Assembly: GCA_023443925.1 (NCBI GenBank)
Contig: JAEZSL010000417.1
Span: 1-7,225, forward strand
Reading direction: 5' to 3'
Source: Bacillota bacterium
GTDB taxonomy: Bacteria; Bacillota_A; Clostridia; Lachnospirales; Lachnospiraceae
Length of the DNA stretch: 7,225 nucleotides
The notes under the pieces are model-generated. The model was not told the origin of the DNA. It made no database searches and saw only the letters and a program-made list of their open reading frames with translations. This document shows, one piece after another, positions 1-5,860 of this stretch. A program made the position numbers and the translations under genes. The first letter of the stretch is position 1; every line of letters starts with the position of its first letter.

Positions 1-127
1 GCTGGTTCTGCCGGGGATCCGTTCACAATCAGCGTAGTACAGGCAAGAATTCCACGAATGATATTTGGCATGATAGCAGGAGGGGCGCTCGGAGTATCGG
101 GTGCCCTTATGCAGTCCATTACAAGAA
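1..127. repeat. Terminal direct repeat, left copy (circularisation overlap)
   Basis: This stretch is identical over all 127 bases to 7099-7225. It lies inside the coding sequence of permease 1 and shows no repeat-like structure of its own. A length of 127 equals a common largest k-mer in de Bruijn assemblers, so it is best read as the overlap left where a circular path was opened, not as a biological repeat. Confidence 0.93.
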
Positions 128-876
128 ATCCCATAGCTGATCCCAGTATTTTAGGTGTAAATACTGGGGCATCTCTGTTTGTAGTATGTGGAATCGCTTT
201 TTTTAATATTAATCTGCCTGGGCAGTATATCTGGCTGGCATTAATCGGTGCAGGATTTACGGCAGTTTTCGTATATGCCATCGCTTCTGTTGGAAGCGGT
301 GAAATCACCCCCATTAAACTGGCATTATCCGGTGCCGCCACAAGTATGGCCCTGGCTTCTTTGGTAAGTACCATTATGCTGCCGAATTCACAAGTAATGG
401 ATGATTTCAGATTCTGGCAGGTTGGCAGCATGAGCGGTACCAACTGGGAGGATATTCTGGTTGTGGCACCTTATCTGCTGGTGGGTTTTCTGATTGCCAT
501 ATTCCTTCTGCCTTCCCTTAATTGTCTGGCTCTGGGTGATGAGATGGCAACCAGCCTGGGTACCAACATCAAACTGACCAGAGGTTTGGGAACTCTGGCC
601 GGGGTTCTGTTATGCGGTGCAACTACCGCCCTCGCCGGCCCTATTGGCTTTGTAGGACTTATGATACCACATCTCATGAAGCTTATCTTCGGCCCTGATC
701 TGAAATATATTATCCCCCTCTCCGCCATCGGAGGAGCTTGTCTGTTAACTGTATCCGATGTGATAGGACGGGTGCTCGGCAGTCCCGGAGAACTTGAAGT
801 AGGCATCGTAACAGCCTTTCTAGGCGCACCGTTCTTTATCATGATTGCCAGAAAGGGGAAGGTGAACTCAATATGA
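1..876 (+). CDS. Fe(III)-siderophore ABC transporter permease 1 (FecCD family), 3' part of gene split by contig ends
   Basis: This is the larger part of a membrane permease. It is open from base 1 in frame 1, ends at the TGA at 874-876, and its start lies at 6976 across the circle junction; the joined protein has 332 residues, normal for the family. It forms half of the channel that moves siderophore-bound iron from the binding lipoprotein across the cytoplasmic membrane. Numbered on the joined protein, FecCD signatures are ARIPR (56-60), the NPIADP loop (84-89), ALGDEMATSLG (about 218-228) and GPIGFVGLMIPH (254-265), the conserved segment around the ATPase coupling helix. Many hydrophobic stretches separate them. 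It overlaps permease 2 by ATGA. The middle is noticeably G+C-rich: 68 of 120 bases at 541-660, against 44 of 120 at 1321-1440 in the next gene. The exact substrate (siderophore, haem or corrinoid) cannot be read from the permease. Confidence 0.93.
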   Translation, partial: AGSAGDPFTISVVQARIPRMIFGMIAGGALGVSGALMQSITRNPIADPSILGVNTGASLFVVCGIAFFNINLPGQYIWLALIGAGFTAVFVYAIASVGSGEITPIKLALSGAATSMALASLVSTIMLPNSQVMDDFRFWQVGSMSGTNWEDILVVAPYLLVGFLIAIFLLPSLNCLALGDEMATSLGTNIKLTRGLGTLAGVLLCGATTALAGPIGFVGLMIPHLMKLIFGPDLKYIIPLSAIGGACLLTVSDVIGRVLGSPGELEVGIVTAFLGAPFFIMIARKGKVNSI

Positions 877-1907
877 CAACAATGGATAAAGTTTTTATTA
901 TGGAAGGTTACCATAAGAGACGTAAAAGGCATATAACGGTTGCTGTTATTTTAATCCTTCTGCTTATACTGTTATCAATAATTATGTTAACTTGTGGTAA
1001 TACAATATACTCTCTTGATGTTGTATACCGGGTTTTAAAAGGGGAAGAAATCAACGGCGCGGTATTTGCAATCAAAACACTGCGGCTTCCAAGAATGTTA
1101 ACCGGCATATTGGCCGGTTTGGCTTTTGGCATGGCAGGCAATACATTTCAGACTTTACTTCGAAATGATCTTGCAAGTCCCGATATTATTGGTGTTACCA
1201 CCGGGTCCAGCGTTGCAGCTGTTTTTTGTATTTTACTTTTAAACTTAAGCGGCAATACGGTATCGGTAATCTCACTCCTGTCAGGTCTTTTAGTAGCCGG
1301 TGCTATTTACTTATTTTCACAGGGTAAGAATTTTTCAAAAGGCCGGCTGATTTTGATTGGAATTGGAATCCAGGCTATGTTAAAAGCAGCAATATCTTTT
1401 ATATTATTAAAAGGTTCCCAGTATGACGTGGCAATTGCTCTTCGCTGGCTGAACGGAAGCCTGAACGGCGTTCAGATGAAAAGTGTACCCAGTCTATTAA
1501 TCGTAGTTGCCTTGGGCGGATTAATTATCACTCTGTTAAGCAGGCATTTACAAGTACTGCAATTAGGTGATGACTCAGCCATCACTCTTGGTGTAAAAGT
1601 AAATGTAATGTATATGGTTCTTATATGCGGTGCGGTATTTTTAGCAGCCTTTGCAACCTCCATAACCGGCCCCATTGCTTCTATCGCCTTTTTATCCGGT
1701 CCTATCGCTTCCAGATTGGTTGGCAAAGGCGGTATTAATACACTTATCGCAGGACTGGTTGGTGCCTTTCTTGTATTAGCTGCCGATTTAGTGGGACAGT
1801 TTGCTTTGGGAACCAGGTATCCGGTAGGTGTAATTACCGGAGTATTGGGTGCACCTTATATGCTATTTTTATTGGTACGTGTGAACCGCAGAGGAGGAAA
1901 TGCATGA
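873..1907 (+). CDS. Fe(III)-siderophore ABC transporter permease 2 (FecCD family)
   Basis: This 344-residue polytopic membrane protein is the second half of the heterodimeric channel. It has a charged cytoplasmic amino terminus (HKRRKRH, residues 14-20) followed by a strong first membrane segment (about 21-40). Family motifs are RLPR (71-74), NDLASPDIIGV (98-108) where most relatives have NPLA-P, LGDDSAITLG (231-240), and GPIASIAFLSGPIASRL (266-282). The last is the FepG-like version of the coupling segment, lacking the PH pair found in permease 1. The difference fits one FepD-like and one FepG-like subunit per transporter. The start at 873 overlaps the previous stop (ATGA) and is served by GGGGAAGGTGA (854-864); internal ATGs at 882 and 900 are less well placed. 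It ends in an ATGA overlap with the ATPase gene. Confidence 0.93.
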   Translation: MTTMDKVFIMEGYHKRRKRHITVAVILILLLILLSIIMLTCGNTIYSLDVVYRVLKGEEINGAVFAIKTLRLPRMLTGILAGLAFGMAGNTFQTLLRNDLASPDIIGVTTGSSVAAVFCILLLNLSGNTVSVISLLSGLLVAGAIYLFSQGKNFSKGRLILIGIGIQAMLKAAISFILLKGSQYDVAIALRWLNGSLNGVQMKSVPSLLIVVALGGLIITLLSRHLQVLQLGDDSAITLGVKVNVMYMVLICGAVFLAAFATSITGPIASIAFLSGPIASRLVGKGGINTLIAGLVGAFLVLAADLVGQFALGTRYPVGVITGVLGAPYMLFLLVRVNRRGGNA

Positions 1908-2710
1908 TGAAAGAACATTTACTATTAGCAGAAAAAATTATTGCCGGATATGATAAAAAAATCATTATAGATGGGATCGATATTTCGATACCAAGTAATA
2001 AAATCAGTGTTATCATCGGGGGAAATGGCTGCGGAAAGTCCACTTTATTAAAGACTTTTTCCAGGCTGATTAAACCGGATGGCGGGAGTATTATACTGGA
2101 TGGTAAGATAATCGATGCCTATTCACCAAAAAAGCTGGCACAAACCCTGGGGCTGCTTCCCCAATCGCCGGTCGTACCGGAAGGAATTACGGTATTTGAT
2201 CTGGTTTGCCGCGGCAGATTCCCGTACCGTACACTTATGAAGGGCATGAATAAGAGTGATTTCGAAGCAGTGGAAGAAGCTCTGGAAATAATGGGAATCA
2301 CTGAACTGGCCAACAGAAACGTAGATGAGCTGTCAGGCGGACAGCGGCAAAGAGTCTGGATAGCTTTGGCACTGGCACAACAGACGGATATTTTACTCTT
2401 GGACGAACCCACAACTTTTCTGGATATTGCTTACCAGATTGAGATTTTGGATCTGTTAACGGAACTAAATAAAAAACGCGGTATGGCTATTGTCATGGTA
2501 TTGCATGATATAAATTTATCGGCAAGGTATGCGGACTATTTGTTTGCAATGCGTGAAGGAAAGCTGATTGTACAGGGTACTCCGGAGGAAGTTATTTCAC
2601 CTGCTTTAATTAAGGATGTATTCGGATTGGCATGTTCCGTCATTAATGACCCTATATCAAATTCTCCTCTTGTGATACCTATCGGGAGGTATCACAATTC
2701 TCATAATTAA
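1904..2710 (+). CDS. Fe(III)-siderophore ABC transporter ATP-binding protein (FepC/FhuC type)
   Basis: This 268-residue cytoplasmic ATPase would power import by the two permeases. All nucleotide-binding elements are present and intact: Walker A GGNGCGKST (39-47), Q-loop Gln87 in LLPQSP, ABC signature LSGGQRQR (143-150), Walker B ILLLDEP (163-169) with catalytic Glu168, D-loop FLD (172-174) and H-loop His201 in VLHD. The segment EGITVFDLVCRGRFPY (93-108) and the D-loop context TTFLDIAYQIE match the FepC/FhuC/BtuD group of metal-chelate importers. The ATG at 1904 overlaps the permease 2 stop; a second ATG follows at once (1907). GAGGAGG (1891-1897) serves either one. It is the last gene of the operon. 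No convincing intrinsic terminator follows before the convergent recombinase gene. Confidence 0.95.
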   Translation: MMKEHLLLAEKIIAGYDKKIIIDGIDISIPSNKISVIIGGNGCGKSTLLKTFSRLIKPDGGSIILDGKIIDAYSPKKLAQTLGLLPQSPVVPEGITVFDLVCRGRFPYRTLMKGMNKSDFEAVEEALEIMGITELANRNVDELSGGQRQRVWIALALAQQTDILLLDEPTTFLDIAYQIEILDLLTELNKKRGMAIVMVLHDINLSARYADYLFAMREGKLIVQGTPEEVISPALIKDVFGLACSVINDPISNSPLVIPIGRYHNSHN

Positions 2711-2717
2711 CTCGAGC

Positions 2718-2751
2718 TAGAGCTATCTTGTATTGAAGAGAGTAAGCTCTA
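2718..2751. repeat. Inverted repeat TAGAGCT/AGCTCTA after the ATPase gene
   Basis: TAGAGCT (2718-2724) and AGCTCTA (2745-2751) are perfect 7-bp inverted arms with 20 bases between them. Nested inside is a smaller hairpin option: AGAG (2739-2742) with CTCT (2747-2750) around a 4-base loop. It begins 7 bp after the ATPase stop and could mark the 3' end of the operon transcript, but there is no T-run after it. It could also be an accessory recombinase site or part of an attachment site; fewer half-site positions match than in the neighbouring 46-bp dyad. Confidence 0.4.
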
Positions 2752-2764
2752 CTCAAACCGCAGA

Positions 2765-2810
2765 TTTTCCTAAAACCACCGGGGCTGTTAGGCCAGTAAT
2801 ATTAGGAAAA
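2765..2810. other. Candidate recombinase attachment site (attP-like dyad, central GT)
   Basis: Perfect 9-bp inverted arms TTTTCCTAA (2765-2773) and TTAGGAAAA (2802-2810) bracket a 28-bp interior. About 14 of 23 positions per half agree when the site is folded on itself, and the exact centre is the dinucleotide GT at 2787-2788. Family knowledge: attachment sites of large serine recombinases are typically 40-50 bp imperfect dyads around a non-palindromic 2-bp crossover core, usually next to the recombinase gene. Here the site ends 27 bp beyond the recombinase stop codon. Inference: this is the joined site of the circle, so the integrated ends would lie at 2787/2788. The long interior and the lack of an adjoining T-run make a terminator less likely. 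The exact core is a prediction from symmetry only. Confidence 0.5.
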
Positions 2811-2837
2811 CAAGTAAGTTTTTAACACACGGCTTGA

Positions 2838-4478
2838 TTATTCATTTTCGACCGGATATTCATCAGCAAACTTAAAGATTACACTGATGTTTCCGTTTTC
2901 ATGTATTTTGATGCAGTCAACAAGCTCAATTAAAATACCTCTTGTCAGTTCCTCAATATTTTCATTCTTACTAAATGCTGTCAAGAAAGAATTTTCAGAA
3001 CTTGCATCATTTGCAAATTCCTGTCGTTCCTGTGAAAGTTTCTCTATGCCTGCCTTGCGTTCTTCCACCTGTATATCGTAATTGTTATTCATGTAACTGT
3101 AATCTTTATATGTAATTTTACCATCCTTCCAATCTTGATAGAGACTCTGTTTATAACGCATTACTTTGCTGATCTCTTTTTCCTTTGCGTTTATCAGATT
3201 ATTTAACTTGGCATACTGACTCATTTTAGGAGGAACGGAATTGATCTTAGATATAATATCGGAGTAACAGGCGGACAGATATACCTGCTGCCTAATTGCA
3301 TACAGAACGGCAGCCTCCAATCCATCATGTTTGATTGTATGTTTTGTACAGACTGTTTTGGATTGGTCTTTATAAGTACGGCAGTAATAATACACCGTTT
3401 CTTTTACCTTGCTTCGCGTCATTGCTTTTCCGCAATCTGCACAGCGAAGGAATCCACTGAAAAGATATAGCTTTTGTTTTGCCGGTGCGGTTCGGGTATC
3501 ACGTTTAAGAAGCTCCTGAACTTTTTGAAAGGTAACCCGATCGATAATCGGCTCATGTGTATTTTCTACAATAAACCATTCACTTTCCGGTATACTTTCC
3601 TGTGTATGTACTTTATAACTTTTCACCCGTTGCCTGCCTTGCACCATGTCACCTGCATAAACACGATTTTTCAAAATATCGGTTATGGTTTTAGGACTCC
3701 AAAGCGATTTACTTTTACCATTGGGATTCTGATACTTAAGACCTTTACTCTGTTTATACTCCGACGGACACAAAATTCCACAACTATTTAATCCGTGTAC
3801 AATAGCATTTTTGCTCATTCCATCAAGGAACTGTCCAAATATATGCCTGACAACCTCGGCAGCTTCTTCGTCAATAATAAGAGTATGCTTATCCTCCGGA
3901 TTTTTATTGTACCCATATACGGCAAAGGATCCGATATGCTCCCCCTTCCGTCTTTTATAATCAAAAACCTGACGTATCTTTTTAGAAGTCTGATAGCAAA
4001 AGTTATCATTCATCACATTGGTAATAGGGATAAGTATATTAGATACTGAATCGGGATTTAAGTAACTGTCCACATTCTCATTCAAGCTGATAAAACGTAC
4101 ATTCATCTCTACAAACAGATTTTCAATCAGACTTCCTGCATCACTGTAATTTCTGGAAAGCCGGGATAGATCTTTGACAATTACACAATTGATCTTTTTA
4201 TTCATCACATCTGCAATTAGCTGCTGGAACCCAAAACGGTTTGTATCCGTCCCGGTGTATCCGTCATCCGTATATGTTACGGCACTGATAAACTCGTCTG
4301 AATGTGTTTCAAAATACTCGTCCAGTAATTTTTTCTGATTCATAACACTGTTACTGTCATCACTTCCACGGTTTATATCTTCCTTTGATAAACGAATATA
4401 TTTACCAAGTTTCCACCGCATTGATTTACTGGTAAAAGACTCTGAATGTTCAATACTTCTGTTTTTCCTCCGTGCCAT
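2838..4478 (-). CDS. Large serine recombinase (TnpX/TndX-like site-specific integrase/excisionase)
   Basis: This 546-residue recombinase would cut and rejoin attachment sites to integrate and excise the element. An amino-terminal resolvase domain carries YIRLS with predicted nucleophile Ser31 and nearby Arg29, plus the conserved VKDLSRLSRN (101-110). The recombinase domain follows (about 165-330; VFDYKRRKGEHIGSFAVYGY at 171-190). A zinc ribbon has cysteines at 346, 349, 366 and 377. A charged, helix-rich stretch (about 420-490) resembles the coiled-coil insertion of large serine recombinases. Length and domain order are complete, with no frameshift. The ATG at 4478 is chosen because AAGGAG lies 5 nt upstream (plus-strand 4484-4489); an upstream TTG at 4508 would add 10 residues and has no such site. 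It converges on the ATPase gene and diverges from the regulator. No separate directionality-factor gene is visible on the circle. Confidence 0.93.
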   Translation of the reverse strand: MARRKNRSIEHSESFTSKSMRWKLGKYIRLSKEDINRGSDDSNSVMNQKKLLDEYFETHSDEFISAVTYTDDGYTGTDTNRFGFQQLIADVMNKKINCVIVKDLSRLSRNYSDAGSLIENLFVEMNVRFISLNENVDSYLNPDSVSNILIPITNVMNDNFCYQTSKKIRQVFDYKRRKGEHIGSFAVYGYNKNPEDKHTLIIDEEAAEVVRHIFGQFLDGMSKNAIVHGLNSCGILCPSEYKQSKGLKYQNPNGKSKSLWSPKTITDILKNRVYAGDMVQGRQRVKSYKVHTQESIPESEWFIVENTHEPIIDRVTFQKVQELLKRDTRTAPAKQKLYLFSGFLRCADCGKAMTRSKVKETVYYYCRTYKDQSKTVCTKHTIKHDGLEAAVLYAIRQQVYLSACYSDIISKINSVPPKMSQYAKLNNLINAKEKEISKVMRYKQSLYQDWKDGKITYKDYSYMNNNYDIQVEERKAGIEKLSQERQEFANDASSENSFLTAFSKNENIEELTRGILIELVDCIKIHENGNISVIFKFADEYPVENE

Positions 4479-4703
4479 GTTGTCTCCTTCCCGCCGCAAT
4501 TGCAACAATATTTCTCTTTATTTTATGTTTTAATATATGCTTTTTCCGGATTGTCCTATGAAGTTAGTAAAAAAGCCAAATAAACTTAAAATATTTTTAT
4601 TTTTGTAAACCTGGATTGAATTTTTCCAATAAAGTATGTATATTAAACATAAGTAATACTAAAACGTAGACATAAATAAAATTATTATATTTGGAGGTCA
4701 AGC
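4479..4703. promoter_or_regulatory. Divergent intergenic region between recombinase and regulator
   Basis: This 225-bp AT-rich gap contains the start signals of both divergent genes. On the plus strand it holds a good promoter (4616-4644) and the regulator's GGAGG (4693-4697, 6 nt from the ATG). On the minus strand only the recombinase ribosome binding site (4484-4489) is clear; I found no well-spaced -35/-10 pair for it. Candidate protein sites are an AT palindrome near 4586-4599 and TATGT/ACATA arms at 4635-4651 over the regulator's -10. Confidence 0.6.
4616..4644 (+). promoter_or_regulatory. Predicted sigma-A promoter of the LacI-type regulator gene
   Basis: The -35 element TTGAAT (4616-4621) is followed by a 17-nt spacer and the -10 element TATATT (4639-4644), each close to consensus. 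Transcription would start near 4651, giving a leader of about 50 nt before the ATG at 4704. Inverted arms TATGT (4635-4639) and ACATA (4647-4651) straddle the -10 and would suit autoregulation, but in DNA this AT-rich they may be chance. Confidence 0.6.
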
Positions 4704-5720
4704 ATGGCTGTTATGAAAGATGTTGCAAAACTTGCGGGAGTATCGGTATCTACCGTTAGTTTTGTGTTAAATGGAACAGCAAAAGAACATAAAGTAGCGG
4801 ACAGCACTGCACAAAAAGTAATAAAAACTGCAAAACAATTAGGATATAAGATGAATTCTTCATTCAGTGAGACAGATGTTGTAGACAAGTGGCAGCCGAC
4901 TATTGCATTCTTTATCCCTGTCAATTCCGTCTGGATGGATATGAATGTCATTAATTCCAGCATTAATAAGCATATGAAACAAACGGGGCGTGATTATAAT
5001 ATTTTACTCTGTCCTTATGAGAAGGGACATTTGACCGATAAGACAGAACGGCTTCAAAGAACTGCTTATGATTCTGCGGTAATCAGCATAGAGAGCGAAG
5101 AGGATTTAAAGAAGCTTGAAGAGCACTCCCCCGATTTTCCCTTTGTAATATATAACCGTGCGAGTTCGAAGTATTCCAGCGTTTCATATTTGGCAGATGA
5201 AGCCATAGCACAGGCAGTAAAAATGATTGCTGCAAAAGGCTTCAAAGATATATTAGTGTTTTCGGGCAGTGACAGCTGGCAGCATGGTGATGAGTATTTG
5301 AATCTCTTAATCCACTATTGTGAAGAAAATGGAATCCTGCTTTCGAAGGATGCTTTTATCGAAACGGAAAATACAATGATAGGCGGAGCCATTGCAGCAC
5401 GTCATATATTAAACAGTGAAAAAAAACCGGAAATCATTATATGCATGAACAGTACTCTGGCATTTGGAGCAATACCGCTTCTGGCACGTAACCATTTCCT
5501 GATACCAAGGGATGCCGAATTACTATGTTTTGGTTCTTCCGGGGATGCAGATCATATCATTAATTATATACCATCCCTTTCCATGATTGCCCGTCCGATT
5601 GACGAGATCACAATAAAGGCCTTTGATGTGGCTCTGCGTCTGGCCCATGGAAAAGAAGCAGAACCGGTACATTATACTTGTTTCTGTGATTTATTATTGC
5701 ATGACAGTTTCTCCATTTAA
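4704..5720 (+). CDS. LacI/GalR-family transcriptional regulator with atypical hinge
   Basis: This 338-residue DNA-binding regulator has an amino-terminal LacI helix-turn-helix (MKDVAKLAGVSVSTVSFVLNG, residues 4-24) followed by a periplasmic-binding-protein-like effector domain (about 64-330). The family ending is recognisable near the carboxyl end (LLLHDSFSI). The hinge region after LGYK (47-50) reads MNSSFSETDVV instead of the usual PN..AR.L pattern, so the leucine that normally wedges the central CpG step is not evident. GGAGG at 4693-4697 lies 6 nt before the ATG at 4704. The gene is 140 bp upstream of the binding-protein gene in the same direction, so it probably controls the transporter operon from the dyad at 5801-5840. 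The ligand is unknown. LacI proteins mostly sense sugars or nucleotides, and control of a siderophore-type transporter is unusual. Family assignment is sure; target and ligand are inferred. Confidence 0.9.
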   Translation: MAVMKDVAKLAGVSVSTVSFVLNGTAKEHKVADSTAQKVIKTAKQLGYKMNSSFSETDVVDKWQPTIAFFIPVNSVWMDMNVINSSINKHMKQTGRDYNILLCPYEKGHLTDKTERLQRTAYDSAVISIESEEDLKKLEEHSPDFPFVIYNRASSKYSSVSYLADEAIAQAVKMIAAKGFKDILVFSGSDSWQHGDEYLNLLIHYCEENGILLSKDAFIETENTMIGGAIAARHILNSEKKPEIIICMNSTLAFGAIPLLARNHFLIPRDAELLCFGSSGDADHIINYIPSLSMIARPIDEITIKAFDVALRLAHGKEAEPVHYTCFCDLLLHDSFSI

Positions 5721-5774
5721 ATCCTTATTGATATTTTTTATTAAAATTATTTTAAGTATTTTTAAGTTTTTTAG

Positions 5775-5803
5775 TTGACAGGGCATATTTCATAAAGTAT
5801 AAT
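5775..5803 (+). promoter_or_regulatory. Perfect consensus sigma-A promoter of the transporter operon
   Basis: TTGACA (5775-5780), exactly 17 nt, then TATAAT (5798-5803): a complete match to the housekeeping consensus in both hexamers and spacing. The 50 bases upstream are almost pure A/T with short tracts, like an UP element. Transcription should begin around 5809-5812, giving a leader of about 50 nt before the ATG at 5861. A promoter this strong is expected to need a repressor, which fits the dyad overlapping its -10. Confidence 0.85.
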
Positions 5804-5840
5804 CCATTCTTAGTTAGACATCGCTAACTTTGAGTGGATT
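5801..5840. promoter_or_regulatory. 40-bp dyad over the -10/start region: probable operator
   Basis: Two pairs of inverted arms share one centre (5820.5): AATCCA (5801-5806) with TGGATT (5835-5840), and AGTTAG (5812-5817) with CTAACT (5824-5829). More pairing between them (TTC/GAG positions, one G-T) leaves only a TT/TT mismatch and a 6-nt centre. The outer arm overlaps TATAAT and the rest covers about +1 to +30, a classic repressor position. The inner arms TTAGTTAG...CTAACT also loosely resemble DtxR-type half-sites. A leader-RNA hairpin is possible, but the likely start point lies inside the left arm, so a full RNA stem would not form. The binding protein is inferred, the dyad is seen. Confidence 0.65.
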
Positions 5841-5860
5841 ATTTTATGAAGGAGGAAAAT

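Larger units (their letters stand above)
2711..2837. other. Convergent intergenic region with two dyads; probable location of the circle junction
   Basis: This 127-bp gap separates the 3' ends of the ATPase and recombinase genes and has no supportable ORF. It holds two dyad structures, at 2718-2751 and 2765-2810. As the only convergent gap on the circle, it is where left and right element ends could meet without splitting an operon or a promoter. No hairpin followed directly by a run of T is seen on either strand, so termination of the two converging transcripts is not explained. Confidence 0.6.

Noticed and set aside
17..54. Engineered construct suggested by GGATCC, GAATTC and CTCGAG (2711-2716) sites
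   Set aside because: The first two fall within a normal permease coding sequence and the third is a single 6-bp match; no vector backbone, marker or linker is present.
471..932. 153-codon minus-strand ORF over permease 1
   Set aside because: It lies antisense to a well-supported permease, has no family resemblance and no ribosome binding site; it is a shadow frame. The other short ORFs opposite the permeases, ATPase, recombinase, regulator and lipoprotein were rejected for the same reason.
2765..2823. Bidirectional intrinsic terminator
   Set aside because: The arms are only 9 bp with a 28-base interior, and the nearest T-run (2819-2823) is 8 bases beyond the stem, so it is a poor terminator and better explained as a recombination site.
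4479..4508. Longer recombinase start (TTG at 4508)
   Set aside because: The ATG at 4478 has AAGGAG 5 nt upstream; the extra 10 residues would be encoded by the ribosome binding site itself.
5798..5830. Fur box at the operon promoter
   Set aside because: No GATAATGATAATCATTATC-like arrangement is present; the dyad sequence is different. DtxR-like similarity is loose and noted only as an alternative.
5834..5860. Longer lipoprotein start (GTG at 5834)
   Set aside because: It would put nine acidic and mixed residues before the signal peptide and start within the operator dyad; the ATG at 5861 has AAGGAGG at the right distance.
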